Source: Ahaetulla prasina (Eukaryota > Chordata > Lepidosauria > Squamata > Colubridae). From it: a stretch of DNA of 64,000 bases. Under the pieces are notes generated by a model. It had not been told where the DNA came from. It was given only the letters and a program-made list of their open reading frames with translations, and ran no database searches. The position numbers were made by a program, and so were the translations under genes. Shown piece by piece: positions 31,972-42,741 of the stretch (the stretch's first letter is position 1; every line of letters begins with the position of its first letter). The stretch lies in the NCBI RefSeq assembly GCF_028640845.1, contig NC_080541.1, forward strand, positions 3,716,435 to 3,780,434. Reading direction: 5' to 3'.

Positions 31972-32454
31972 CTGCAATTAAATCACACAATTAAATCACA
32001 CAAATTATACGGCGAAGGAGGCTGGAGGACCTAAACAGGAGGCATGCAAAATATGAGTCCGGGTGTCCCTCACTATCTGGGGAAACGTCCGTTTTTGCCA
32101 ACTTCATGTCCGTTCTGGTGATAGCTTTTCTTTTTGTTCACTGTAGTGATGGGTCATTTGCCGTCGGGCCGTTTGCTGTAAAAATGCAAGCTTATGGCAT
32201 GAACTCAGAAGGAAGGGAGGAGATGCCTGTTTCCAAGGCCTGCATAACAAAGATAACGGGAGAAGTGTGGACCGACGGGGCCCCTTTCAATGTAGAAAAG
32301 AAGAGGTGGCTGTCAGGCACATCATACAAGACCTATGTCAAGACTCAACCGCTTTGCTTCTTTCAAACCTTAACGCTTTTCAACTTGCCAATGAACTAGG
32401 GGGATGGACGGAAGGGAAAAACAGAATGCTGAGAATGTGTGCGTGGACTTTTTT
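31972..32454. other. THEM6-A intron, acceptor-proximal part
   Basis: Next to the acceptor, a 13-bp motif ATTAAATCACACA occurs twice (about 31978-32005). A 97-residue plus frame (32106-32399) is open, but I see no domain or splice support for it. Confidence 0.4.
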
Positions 32455-32705
32455 TTTTTGCATTTATACCCCGCCCTTCTCCGAAGACTCAGGGCGGCTT
32501 ACACTATGTTAAGCAATAGTCTTCATCCATTTGTATATTATATACAAAGTCAACTTATTGCCCCCAACAATCTGGGTCCTCATTTTACCTACCTTATAAA
32601 AGATGGAAGGCTGAGTCAACCTTGGGCCTGGTGGGACTTGAACCTGCAGTAATTGCAAGCAGCTGTGTTGATAACAGACTGTCTTAGCAGTCTGAGCCAC
32701 CAGAG
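32455..32705 (-). mobile_element. L2-tailed tRNA-derived SINE, reversed
   Basis: ATACCCCGCCCTTCTCCGAAG at left (tail) to the B box (reverse GGACTTGAACC) and A box (CTGAGCCACC) at right. Full length and intact-looking. Confidence 0.85.
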
Positions 32706-33489
32706 CCCTTTATAAGGCACAGTACCATTTCAGAACGGGAAAATTTGCAATTGTGTCCACTGCTCAACAAAGGAAGACAAGAAGAAATTTCCTGACAGTG
32801 AGAACTTTGAGAGCTTATCAACCATCAAGGTCACCACTGCAGGTGCTGGGAAAAAGAGATGGACTGTTCCCATAACAAAAGGGTGTCTGACAATTGGACT
32901 GTGATCACCCAGGGGTGGGGAGAAAGGGAAGCTATTGTTTAATTAAGCAAACATTTTTGCAGGAAAACCAGAGCTGGTTTTGATTCCTCCGTACCAAAAC
33001 AGTGTATCCAATAAAGTTTTGCTTTTGGGACTTCAAAGCTCCTAAGAGTGTTTCCTTATTTAGGGTTCACTGGTCGGGCAGTTGACACATGTTGCTAAGA
33101 TAAGGAATGGGCCTTAGGCCTCATTCCCCTCCCCTTTATCTTTTAGGAAGCAGGTGAAAACTTCCTTCTATTGGGGAAACCAGTTTGGAAGATAGAAGCA
33201 GCATTTTTTTTAAAAGGTTAATGTTTTCCACATTTTGGATTTGACGAAAAGTTTTCAACACATTGCTCTTAGCTGCCAAAAGGTCGCTTGAGCAAGCAGC
33301 CTGCAAAGGCTGCTTGCTCAATACCTCCCTGGTTACAAATAAGACACTCCTTTCCTTTATGCCCGAGCCTTGATGGCCTCTCTCCTAGGGAAGGATTCTA
33401 CATTTGTCTCTGGCTTCCCTTTCTTTCCATGTCAGCTCAGCCTACAACAAGCTGGATTTGAAAGCTGCTTCGTTGCAGCTGGCTATCTC
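32706..33489. other. possible LTR 3' half, then unassigned
   Basis: A plus-strand CCAATAAAG polyA signal near 33008, followed within 80 bp by GGTTCACTGGTCGGGCAGTTGACA, resembles the R-U5 end of a retroviral LTR ending in CA at about 33087. No start or target duplication was found. 33090-33489 has an inverted pair AGCAAGCAGCCTGCAAAGGCTGCTTGCT at about 33293 and nothing else recognised. Confidence 0.35.
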
Positions 33490-34185
33490 AACCAGGGTTA
33501 GATCCCAGCCAGTTTTGATCATTCAAAACTTTCATATCCAATGATCTAAGTGCCAAAGCCGACTGCAACTACATCGCAAAAAAGGTTTTAAGAGTTGTAA
33601 ACCTAATCTCATGTAGCTTCTTCTCCAGAAACACTGCACTGCTAACCAGAGCTTATAAAACATTTGCTAGACCAATTCTTGAATACAGCTCACCTGTCTG
33701 GAACCCACATCTCATTTCAGACATCAGTACAATGGAACGTGTCCAGAAATATTTTACAAGAAGAATTCTTCACTCCTCTGTTCACAACAAAATACCTTAT
33801 GCCACCAGACTTGAAATCCTGGGTTTACAAAAGTTAGAACTCTGTCACCTTCGGCATGACCTGAGTATAACTCATAAAATCATCTGCTACAATGTCCTTC
33901 CTGTCGAAGACTACTTCAGCTTCAATCGCAACAATACACGAGCACACAATAGATTTAAACTTAAAGTGAACCACTCCAATCTTGATTGCAGAAAATATGA
34001 CTTCAGTAACAGAGTTGTTAATGCCTGGAATGCACTACCCGACTTCGTGGTCTCTTCCCAAAATCCCCAAAGCTTTGACCAAAAACTGTCTACTATTGAC
34101 CTCACCCCATTCCTAAGAGGACCATAAGGGGCGTGCATAAGAGCACAAGCGTGCCTACCATTCCTGTCCTATTGTTTCCCACATC
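33490..34185 (+). mobile_element. CR1-B LINE C-terminus and 3' UTR
   Basis: A 131-residue frame (33732-34127) with ERVQKYFTRRIL, NKIPYATRLEILGLQKLEL and CRKYDFSNRVVNAWNALPD, followed by AAGGGGCGTGCATAAGAGCA. It is the best coding remnant of this family in the window. Confidence 0.85.
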
Positions 34186-34249
34186 CTCCTCCTCTTTTGC
34201 AAAGTCAAGAAGAGACATGACCTTAGGAACAGGGTTTTCAAGAGCCCAA

Positions 34250-34790
34250 GAGATGCCTATCCGAGTCGGAGGAAGCAGAACAACAGAGCGGAAAGGGTCC
34301 TTGGAAGTCTTCTAGCCCAAACCCCTTGCTCCAGCAGGAGACCCTATACCCATGATGGCGAACCTATGGCACGTATGCCCGAAGTGGTACGCGGAGCCAT
34401 GTCACCTGGCACGTGTGGCATTGCCTGTTCCTCTTCCGGGTTTCTGCCACACATGTGCACGCGACCATCAGCTGGACTTTGTGCGTGTGGTAATGCTAGA
34501 AACCGGAAGAGATGGTCTTTCGTTTTCCAGTGTGAGCTTGCGCGCCAGCCAGCTGATCGGCGCATGCACAGCAGTAACCAGAAGACTTGCTTGCTGGCAC
34601 ATATGTGCATGCCGGAAACCAGAAGTACCATATCCAGCATGCGCATGCTCCATGGGCAGCTCCTCTCCCTGGTTGTGGCCCTGATGAGTACACGCACATG
34701 CGCGAAGGCTTCCTTTTTTTTGTTTTTTTTGTTTTACATTTATACCCCGCCCTTCTCCGAAGACTCAGGGCGGCTTACAGTGTATAAGGC
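34250..34790. repeat. CR1 3' scrap, GC-rich dispersed repeat, SINE tail
   Basis: 34265-34350 CR1 3' end (-). 34355-34715 is a dispersed repeat starting CATGATGGCGAACCTATGGC with several GCATGCGCATG-type motifs. 34735-34790 is a reversed L2-tailed SINE end. Frames on both strands lack gene features. Confidence 0.5.
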
Positions 34791-34799
34791 AACTTGAGT

Positions 34800-35985
34800 C
34801 TGTCATTTGCACCTCTATAACTGTCTGGTTCGGTTCTGCAACCCAACAAGAAAAACACAGACTTCAGAGGATCATTAGAACTGCAGAAAAAATAATTGCT
34901 ACCAACCTGCCTTCCATTGAGGACCTGTATACTGCACGAATCAAGAAGAGGGCCGTGAAAATATTTGCAGATCCCTCACATCCTGGACATAAACTGTTTC
35001 AACTCCTACCCTCAAAACGACGCTATAGAGCCCTGCACACCAGAACAACTAGACACAAGAACAGTTTTTTCCCGAACGCTATCACTCTGCTAAACAAATA
35101 ATTCCCTCAACACTGTCAAACTATTTACTGAATCTGCACCACTATTAATCTTCTCATCAGTCCCATCACCCATCTCCTCCAACTTATGACTGTAACTTTG
35201 TTGCAGTCCTTACAATTTCTACTGATATTGTTTCCTGATTGCTTATTTGTACCCTATGACTATCATTAAGTGTTGTAAGTGTTGTACCTTGATGAAGGTA
35301 TCTTTTCTTTTATGTACACTGAGAGCATATGCACCAAGACAAATTCCTTGTGTGTCCAATCACACTTGGCCAATAAATATTCTATTCTATTCTATTCTAT
35401 TCTATTCTATTCTGTTCTGTTCTGTTCTGTTCTGTTCTGTTCTGTTCTGTTCTGTTCTGTGTTGTACCTTATGATTCTTGATGAACGTATCTTTTCTTTT
35501 ATGTACACTGAGAGCCTATGCACTAAGATAAATTACCTATGTGTCCAATCACACTTGGCCAATAAAAATTCTATTCTATTCTATTCTATTCTATTCTATT
35601 CTATTCTATTCTATTCTATTCTATTCTATTCTATTCTATTCTATTCTATTCTTGATGAACATATCTTTTCTTTTATGTACACTAAGAGCATATGCACCAA
35701 GAAAAATTCCTTGTCTGTCCAATCACACTTGGCCAACAAATATTCTATTCTATTCTATTCTATTCTATTCTATTCTATTCTATTCTATTCTATTCTATTC
35801 TATTCTATTCTATATGAATGTATCTTTTCTTTTATGTACACTGAGAGCCAATGCACCAAGAAAAATTCCTTGTCTGTCCAATCACACTTGGCCAACAAAT
35901 ATTCTATTCTATTCTATTCTATTCTATTCTATTCTATTCTATTCTATTCTATTCTATTCTATTCTATTCTATTCTATTCTACTTG
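34800..35985 (+). mobile_element. L3 LINE 3' portion and four-unit tail array inside the THEM6-A intron
   Basis: L3 coding remnant (TVWFGSATQQEKHRLQRIIR region) and 3' UTR to 35378, then three further tail copies (35460, 35652, 35815), each with its own pentamer tract. Tracts are (TTCTA)n, except the first, which switches to a block of about 11 TTCTG units (35411-35460). Open frames of up to 267 residues are repeat translations. Confidence 0.85.
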
Positions 35986-36059
35986 GTGCTGCCCAGGTGC
36001 ATGTGCACTCCTTTTTTGGCACTTGGTGCCGAAAAGGTCCACCTTCACTGCCCTATACC

Positions 36060-36235
36060 CTTTCAAACAAATGGCTGTCTAATCTCTTCTTAAAGATCTC
36101 CAGTGTTGAAGAGTGTTGAGCATTCCCAACTTCTGGAGGCAAGTTGTTCTGCTGATCAATTGTTCTAACTATCAGGAAATTTCTCCTTTAATTCTAAGTT
36201 GGATTCCCTCCTTGAAGCGCTGGGATGTATTCACC
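36060..36235 (-). mobile_element. CR1 3' scrap
   Basis: CAAACAAATGGCTGTCTAATC through TTGTTCTAACTATCAGGAAATTTC, reversed CR1 3' coding. It ends about 130 bp before the THEM6-A donor. Confidence 0.65.
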
Positions 36236-36364
36236 ATTTAGGAAGTGGAAGAAACGTCTGGCTCTTGACCCTGGCTGAATACTGTACAGGTGGATGGCCT
36301 GTATGATGGACGTGTGCCCTGAGGTCACCACTCACACCCTTTGTGGTAAATTTGGAAGCCTTAC

Positions 36365-36886
36365 CTGCCTCCCGTACAGAATCTGGAGGACTTCGCTTGG
36401 AGATATGCCGGTCACGTGATGCCGGGCCAGCATAATGGCACAGATAAACCCATCTTGGCAACTGATAAATTGTTGCTCCAGGAAAAACGCGTGGTCGTCC
36501 CAGCCTAACAAGCGTGTCCGGATTTTGAAGTGTTCCCACAGTTTCAAAGAGCGACGGAAACGCAAAGAGGAAGCCACCAGCACGGTAGTGAGCTTACGGT
36601 TCCAGATGGTTTGCAAGAGGCCACAGCGGAACATGTATATATACCGGCCGAAATCGGCCTCCCGGGCGTAGCGCGCATTATTCATGTGCCCCACCCAGTC
36701 CAGATCGGCAGGCAAGACCCAGCTGTACCTTATACTTTCATCCAACGCTTTTGTTTGGGGACCTGCCAACCTCCAACGAAAGTACACGATGGCCAGGCGA
36801 AGTAGATACCAACCATCCAGGAAGGTGAAGTAGATGGCAGCAGCAAAACATGAAACCGAGAATAATATCAGCACCGGCACCAACAT
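36365..36886 (-). CDS. THEM6-like: THEM6-like protein A, exon 1
   Basis: ATG at 36886-36884 (A at -3) opens 174 codons ending CAG|GTAAGG. The N-terminus has a hydrophobic segment (residues 1-22), then LDGWYLLRL, matching the membrane-anchored start of THEM6. The hotdog-fold core has VLPADLD (57-63), HMNNARY (67-73), READFGRY, FRRSLKLWE, RTRLLGWDDHAFFLEQQF and RHHVTG. THEM6 is a hotdog thioesterase-superfamily protein reported at the ER membrane; enzymatic activity is inferred from fold only. Compared with copy B it is more diverged: WVGHMNN for LLVHMNN, and TIWNRKLTTVLVASS for IRALGGHTMLSAS. Intron 4.4 kb. It reads as intact, so an active paralogue is more likely than a pseudogene. Confidence 0.9.
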
Positions 36887-37163
36887 ATTGCAATATCAAT
36901 GGTCTGCCTGGAATATAGGGAGACGTAGTTCAAATCTTGAGTTGGAGTTGCAAGCTGAAGGTTTCTCAAAGGAGAGAAGTTCTACAGAGAGATCTTTCTC
37001 TCTCTGCTTCTGCTTCTTCTTCTCCAGCTTGGTCTTGCCCTTCTTCTGCCTTGAAGTGACTGCTCCATGCTCCTTCCGCGAGCTTTTTGACTCTTCAGTG
37101 GACCTCATGTAGAACTCCGCCTGCAGCCTCAACGCTTCTTTGATGAAGCAAGAGGTTGCCCTG

Positions 37164-37178
37164 ATTGGCTTAAGCCAA
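37164..37178 (-). promoter_or_regulatory. CCAAT box and NFI-like palindrome upstream of THEM6-A
   Basis: CCAAT on the minus strand (37168-37164), about 278 nt upstream of the ATG, overlaps the 14-bp perfect palindrome TTGGCTTAAGCCAA (37165-37178). It resembles the NFI site TTGGC(N5)GCCAA but with a 4-base spacer. Position fits a core promoter; function is inferred. Confidence 0.35.
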
Positions 37179-37264
37179 CGAAGCGTTGTAACATCTAATT
37201 ACAACTGATAATTAATGGGTGGCAGGGAAGGCTACAAAGAGCTACATCTTCTATTCTGCTTATC

Positions 37265-37500
37265 TCAGAGAACATAGAAAGCCAGGGCTGGAAGGGAGGT
37301 CTTCTCATCCAACTCTCTTCTCAGGGTAGCAGATCTTGCAACATCCTGGTCAAATGGTTGTCCACTCTAGTTTTGAAAACTTTCAATGATGGATGGATTT
37401 CCTCATATATATGTTTATATACTATATAATCTTTTGTGTGATGCTTATATATATTGTTACGACAAATAAAATAAATAAAAAATAAATAAAATAAATAAAA
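37265..37500. mobile_element. CR1 3' scrap (-) and CR1-B tail (+)
   Basis: 37265-37395 is a reversed CR1-type 3' end. 37395-37500 is a CR1-B tail (TATATATGTTTATATACTAT ... TTACGACAAATAAAATAAAT). Confidence 0.6.
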
Positions 37501-37502
37501 TG

Positions 37503-37630
37503 TCCCAAAGGTGCTTCTTTCAGGAGGCAACTGGACTTTCTTGGTTTTTTTCTTTTCTTTTGAAGACGTTTCGCTTCTCATCCAAGAAGCTTCTTCAGCT
37601 CTGACAGGATAGTGGAGAATGGAAGGATCC
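37503..37630 (-). mobile_element. Penelope-like element 3' block
   Basis: GAAGACGTTTCGCTTCTCAT then AAGCTTCTTCAGCTCTGACA, the same block as elsewhere, reversed. Confidence 0.65.
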
Positions 37631-37689
37631 TGTCACCATCGTGAATAATAAAAAATAATAACCTCCATTGGAAGAATGAAATACACTTA

Positions 37690-37898
37690 TCTCACAGAAG
37701 AGAATATTTGTAGCTCAGGGTTGAACAGAAGTGTCCTTGGTGTTCTCTGAGCTTGGTTCTTTTCTTGCAGAGAATTTATTTTATTTTATTTTATTTTATT
37801 TATTAGATTTATATTGCCACCTCTGCACCCATGGCGACTCAAGGCAGTTTACAGAATATATTTTATTACTGTTATCATCTAACACTGATGATGTTACC
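37690..37898. repeat. dispersed block with embedded (TTTTA)n SINE-tail-like insert
   Basis: The CTTGGTGTTCTCTGAGCTTGG block (as at 22200) is interrupted by (TTTTA)n and a ~60-bp sequence (ATATTGCCACCTCTGCACCC). Confidence 0.45.
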
Positions 37899-38490
37899 TA
37901 TAAGAGTCGCCAAAATTGTGGAAACATTTTGGGAAAAGTGTATTTTTGAGATTTGATGGCTAATAACACCACTTTTTTCTTTTCTTTTTGAGTTTCAAGA
38001 TAATCCTATTCCACTGCTGGAATGGCCTGGGAATAGCCCAGACCTTCACCCAATGGAAAATCTATGGAGCTGACTAAAGAAACTGGTTAATCAGAAGCGA
38101 CCCAGCAATAAAACCCAGTTAATAGAAGCAACCATTCAATCTTGGTTTCACATTAGAACAGCTGCAGAACTCAAAGACTTGGTTCACTCCATGGGAAGAT
38201 GTTGTAAGGCTGTAATTCATGCTAAAGGTTACCCAACAAAGTATTAACTGACATGGTGATCATTTTTGTATATCTCATTTTTTCTATGTGTTTCACTTTT
38301 CTTTTTTACACTGTAACTGCTTAGCAAATCCTTCATTAAAGTTATTGCATTACATTCTTAATTAAATTATTTTTCCATTGATATGTAATTTTATGGTATT
38401 ACTCCAAAAAAAAAAAAAATTGGTGTTATTAGCTAGTTTTAGAAAATACACTTTTCCCAAAAGTTTTCCACAATTTTGGCCACTACTGTA
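37899..38490 (+). mobile_element. deleted Tc1/mariner transposon with transposase C-terminus
   Basis: Ends carry long inverted repeats: the left GCCAAAATTGTGGAAACATT and right (reverse-complemented) GCCAAAATTGTGGAAAACTT match and continue for about 70 bp, with TA at both outer edges. Between them, 37996-38247 encodes 84 codons of a Tc1-type transposase end: EWPGNSPDLHPMENLWS (with the last catalytic Glu of the DDE triad), then an in-frame TGA, LKKLVNQK...AVIHAKGYPTKY and stop. The first two catalytic Asp regions are missing, so it is a nonautonomous deletion derivative. Confidence 0.85.
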
Positions 38491-38740
38491 ATTTGGTAAT
38501 CAAATCAAACTAATCAAGGAGAGAAGCAACCTAGAATTAAGGAAAAATTCCCTGGCAGTTGGAACAATTAATCAGTGGAACAACTTGTCTGTAAGGCCCA
38601 GCCTCTCCCCCTTATTCAAAAAAGTAAAGACTCTTGAAACTTGGCATTGCAAAAGGAACTTTTTATTGAAGAGGAGTGATAGCAGCGGGAAAGAGAAAGC
38701 AGGCTCTGAGGAGACCCTCGGGCTGTGCAGTTAGAATAAA
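38491..38740. mobile_element. CR1 scrap and unassigned sequence
   Basis: 38515-38590 is a CR1 C-terminal scrap (GAGAGAAGCAACCTAGAATT). 38590-38740 is unassigned. Confidence 0.45.
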
Positions 38741-38742
38741 GG

Positions 38743-38783
<41 letters not shown>

Positions 38784-38799
38784 CCACAACAACAACAAC

Positions 38800-38844
<45 letters not shown>

Positions 38845-38846
38845 GA
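38741..38846. repeat. (CAT)n then (CAA)n microsatellite
   Basis: About 14 CAT/TCA units followed by about 20 CAA units with few interruptions, at a CR1 3' boundary. Confidence 0.85.
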
Positions 38847-39325
38847 GTTGGAAGGAACCTTGGAGGCCTTCTAGTCCAACCAGGAAACCTTACACCACTT
38901 CAGACAAATGGTTATCCAACGTTTTCTTAAAAGCTTCCAGTTTTGGAGCATTTACAACTTCTGCAGGCAAGTCGTTCCACTGATTAATTGTTCTGTCAGG
39001 AAAGTTCTCCTTAGTTCTAAGTTGCTTCTCTCCTTGATTAGTTTCCACCCATTGCTTCTTGTCCTGCCTTCAAGTGTTTTGGAGAATAGCTTGACTCCCT
39101 CTTCTTTGTGGCAGCCCCCGAGATATCGAAACATTGCTATCATGTCTCCCCTAATCCTTTTTTTTTATTAAACTAGACATACCCAGTTCCTGCAACCGTT
39201 CTTCCTATGTTTTAGTCTCCAGTCCCCTAATCATCTTTGTTGCTCTTCTCTACATTCTTTCTAGAGTCTCCACATCTTTTTTACATCGTGGCGACCAAAA
39301 CTGAATGCAATATTTGAATTAGAAA
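38847..39325 (-). mobile_element. CR1 LINE 3' fragment
   Basis: Reversed CR1 3' UTR and C-terminal coding (minus frame 39143-38952). Confidence 0.8.
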
Positions 39326-39588
39326 CCCCTCCCAACAGTCCAATGTGGATTCAGCCAATATGCAGGTGCGAAGATGTTATTGTACCAGCTGGGCTCTCGA
39401 GCGATGGAATCCACATGGCCCTCCCTCCCCTTACATTTCCCAAGAGGCGCGAAAACGCCTGGCTGCTTAGGTGCCAGGCTCAAAGGTATAAATCAGTAAA
39501 TTTCAGGATACGGGATATATTAGGGAGAGAAAGTCATAAAGTATAAATGCAATAGTAGAAATGGCCAATTCACGGATCTGAGAGGCTC
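39326..39588. other. unassigned
   Basis: No recognised feature. Confidence 0.3.
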
Positions 39589-40022
39589 CAGAAGTTGTGA
39601 ATGCTCCAACACTGGAAGTTTTTAAGAAGAGATTCAGTGGTGGGTTTCAATTTTTTTTTTTACTACCGGTTCTGTGGGTGTGGCTTGGTGGGTGTGGCAT
39701 GGCTTGGTGGGTGTGGCTTGGTGGGCGTGGCAGGGGAAGGATACTGCAAAATCCCCATTTCCTCCCAATCAGCTGGGACTCGGGAGGCAGAGAATAGATG
39801 GGGGCGGAGCCAGTCAGAATTTTTACTACCGGTTCTCCGAACTACTGAAAATTTCCGCTGCTGGTTCTCTAGAACTGGTCAGAACCTGCTGAAACACACC
39901 TCTGAAGAGATTGGAGAACCTTTGGTCTGAAATAGAGTTTCCTGCCTAAGCAGGGGGTTGAACTAGAAGACCTCCAAGGTCCTATCCTATCCTATCCTAT
40001 CCTATCCTATCCTATCCTATCC
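39589..40022 (+). mobile_element. CR1 3' end split by a hAT MITE, with (TATCC)n tail
   Basis: CR1 C-terminus at 39589-39634 resumes at 39913 and ends in AGACCTCCAAGGTCC, followed by about 8 TATCC units (39983-40022). Confidence 0.8.
39635..39904. mobile_element. hAT MITE, 270 bp, with perfect 8-bp target duplication
   Basis: Starts CAGTGGTGGGTTTC and ends GAAACACACCTCTG (inverted repeat). AAGAGATT is duplicated at 39627-39634 and 39905-39912. Removal restores uninterrupted CR1 sequence. The interior has three GGTGGGTGTGGC-like repeats. Confidence 0.92.
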
Positions 40023-40064
40023 ATCTGCAACAAAACAGTCAAGCTCAAGAAACACCAAGGTGTA

Positions 40065-40274
40065 TTCATTCTCTCTCTCTCCCTCCCTCCCTCCCTCCCT
40101 CCTCTGTGAGTACTAATTACACTAAGCCTCCCTGTGGCTTAAGGTGACTTTCATTAAGCCTCACCCTAAGTCCAGAGAGAAGGTGGGAAGAATGCCAACA
40201 TACTCAAAATAAACCACAAGGAGCTTTAGCAGGACAGCTGAACTCTGATGACTTCCTTTCTACAGCTTTAACAG
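40065..40274. other. (CTCC)n tract and unassigned
   Basis: CTCT/CTCC tract at 40065-40105. Nothing recognised to 40274. Confidence 0.4.
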
Positions 40275-40610
40275 AATAAAGGAAAGGACCTTTGAGGTCT
40301 TCTAGTCCAGCCCCCTGCTGAAGCAGGAGTCCCTATACCATTTCAGACAAATGACTGTCCAATCTCTTTTTAAAAACCTCCAGCAACTTCTGGAGGCAAG
40401 CTGTTCCACTGGTCAATTGTCCTTACTGTTAGGAAATTTCTCCTTAGTTCTAAGTTGCTTCTCTCCTTGATGAGTTTCCATCCATTGCTTCTTGTTCTAC
40501 CCTCAGGTGCTTTGGAGAATAGCTTGACCCCCTCTTCTTTGGGGCAGCCCCTCAAAATATTGAAAGGCTATGATCATGTCACCTCTAATTCCTTCTCAGT
40601 TTCAAAATGG
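40275..40610 (-). mobile_element. CR1 LINE 3' fragment
   Basis: Reversed CR1 3' UTR and C-terminal coding ([19 protein letters not shown] in the minus frame). Its left part continues into the block that is duplicated inverted at about 49 kb. Confidence 0.8.
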
Positions 40611-40850
40611 ATTTTCTTCTTAAAGCTCACAGTTTAATCTTCACAGGTAAATTTCCTATGTTCACGTCCATGTTTTTAATCGGTTCAATCGGTAAGGACG
40701 TTAAAAAAAGATCAAAGTGACATTTCCCCAATGGTGTCACTGAAGATTTGCCCCCCCCTTCCCCCGTTACAGGTAGTCCTTGACTTACGACCAGAGGTGA
40801 GCCCAAATTTATGTTGCTAAGCGAGACATTTAGGTGAATTTTGCCACATT
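40545..40850. repeat. left arm of an inverted duplication (partner 48955-49310)
   Basis: The stretch from AATTCCTTCTCAGTTTCAAA through TTTGCCCCCC to the MITE start reappears reverse-complemented at 48955-49310. There, a CR1-B tail is additionally inserted. Confidence 0.75.
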
Positions 40851-41020
40851 TTACTTTCTTTCTTGCCATAGTTGTTAAGTGAATCACTGCAGATTTTAGT
40901 CACACGGTTGTTAAGTGAATCTGGCTTCCCCGTGGACTTTGCTCATGAGAAGGTCACAAAAAAAATAGTCACGTGACCCCAGGACGTAAACAGGAACCAG
41001 TTGCCAAACCATTTTTCCTT
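40770..41020. mobile_element. CAGGTAGTCC MITE, truncated
   Basis: Starts CAGGTAGTCCTTGACTTACG and loses similarity near 41020, at the start of the next CR1. Confidence 0.7.
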
Positions 41021-41034
41021 GGTTGTATAAACAG

Positions 41035-42245
41035 AGGGATAGAATCAAAATCGCGTGGAGGATTAGTTACCGCTTAATAAAACCTTACTACGGCCACACC
41101 TGGAATGCTGCATCCAATTTCGGTCACGACATTAAAAAAAAAAGATGGTGAGACTTTGGAAAAAATGCAGAGAAGAGCAACTAGGAGGATTAAGGGCCTG
41201 GAGACAAAAACATATGAAGAATGGTCGCAGGATTTGGGTTTGGCCAGTCTAGAGAAAAGTATGCACAGGTACCGTATATGTGGTACCTTGCTCAATAATA
41301 GTACCTGTGAGAGGGATCTTGGAGTCCTAGTGGACAACCATTTAGATATGAGCCAGCCGTGTGCAGCAGCTGCCAAAAAAGCCAACACAGTTCTGGGCTG
41401 CATAAACAGAGGGATAGAATCAAGATCACGTGAAGTGTTAATACCACTTTATAATGCCCTGGTAAGGCCACACTTGGAATATTGCATCCAGTTTTGGTCG
41501 CCACGATGTAAAAAAGATGTTGAGACTCTAGAAAGAGTGCAGAGAAGAGCAACAAAGATGATTAGGGGACTGGAGGCTAAAACATATGAAGAACAGTTGC
41601 AGGAACTGGGTATGTCTAGTTTAATGAAAAGAAGGACTAGGGGAGACATGATAGCTGTGTTCCAATATCTCAGGGGCTGCCACAAAGAAGAGGGAGTCAA
41701 ACTATTCTCCAAAGCACCTGAGGGTAGAACAAGAAGCAATGGGTGGAAACTGATCAAGGAAAGAAGCAACTTAGAACTAAGGAGAAATTTCCTGACAGTT
41801 AGAACAATTAATCAGTGGAACGACTTGCCTGCAGAAGTTGTGAATGCTCCAACACTGGAAATTTTTAAGAAAATGTTGGATAACCATCTGACTGAGATGG
41901 TGTAGTGTTTCCTGCCTGGGCAGGGGGTTGGACTAGAAGGCCTCCAAGGTCCCTTCCAACTCTATTGTTATATTATATTATAGTGGGGGGGGGGCACGAT
42001 AGCAGTCTTCCAGTATTTGAGGGGCTGCCACAAAGAAGAGGGGATCAATTTATTTTCCAAAGCACCAAGAAGGCAAGGCAAGAAACAATGGATGGAAACT
42101 CATCAAGGAGAGAAGCAACCTGGAATTGAGGAGAAACTTCCTAGCAGTGAGGACAATTAACCAGTGGAACGGCTTGCCACCAGAAGTTGTGGATGCTTCA
42201 TCACTGGAGTTTTTAAAGAAGAGGCTGGACAGTCACATGTCTGAG
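41035..42245 (+). mobile_element. CR1 LINE 3' portions (two copies) with the best coding remnant
   Basis: The frame 41105-41905 (266 codons) encodes the CR1 C-terminus from [20 protein letters not shown] to DNHLTEMV without a stop. The 3' UTR follows, then a second CR1 3' fragment (41985-42245). From about 41.72 kb to 42437 it is duplicated at 47.33-48.04 kb. Confidence 0.85.
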
Positions 42246-42740
42246 ATGGTGAAGACTTAGAACAACTTGATTGCCACTTTGAATTTATACTAATTGGCCT
42301 AATTAAAATGCAATTTTGTTGCATACAGCCCTCACCATCAGGGTCTCCTGCTTGAGCAGGGGGCCCAAAGGACTACCTGGACTGGTTTAAAGAATGAGAT
42401 TGATTTTTCTCTTCTCACAATGAGACACAATCCAACCTTGGGACTGATTACGACAGCCTCCGTCCAAGCAATACATTGATAAGTTCAACTCACAGAATAA
42501 GTTTTGACTTGCTTATAGAGTTATTTCCAAAGGCCTAAAAATACTGGAAGAAAATATACAATGTGGCTGGAAACTATAACAAAAAAAACACATAGATTTG
42601 AAACCTGAGACATTCTTTTTGGGCCTGCTTCCAAGAAACTATAATAAGAGTAACGCATATTTAATTTTACATATCCTAACAGAAGCCAGGATTGTTATAG
42701 GCACAATACTGGGAAAATGTAGAAAGCCCTAAGATAAAGG
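42246..42740. other. A+T-rich unassigned; left part belongs to a direct duplication
   Basis: 42246-42437 is nearly identical to 47855-48044. The rest is unassigned. Confidence 0.45.
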
Positions 42741-42741
42741 A

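Noticed and set aside
32106..32399. 97-codon plus frame with a leading hydrophobic stretch
   Set aside because: No splice context, domain or similarity; it lies in the THEM6-A intron.
36896..37132. 78-codon minus-strand frame (MRLQAEFYMRST...) upstream of THEM6-A
   Set aside because: Lys/Glu-rich, with no similarity recognised; more likely 5' UTR or promoter sequence.
41105..41905. 266-codon frame as a host gene
   Set aside because: It is the CR1 reverse-transcriptase C-terminal region, present in many copies here.
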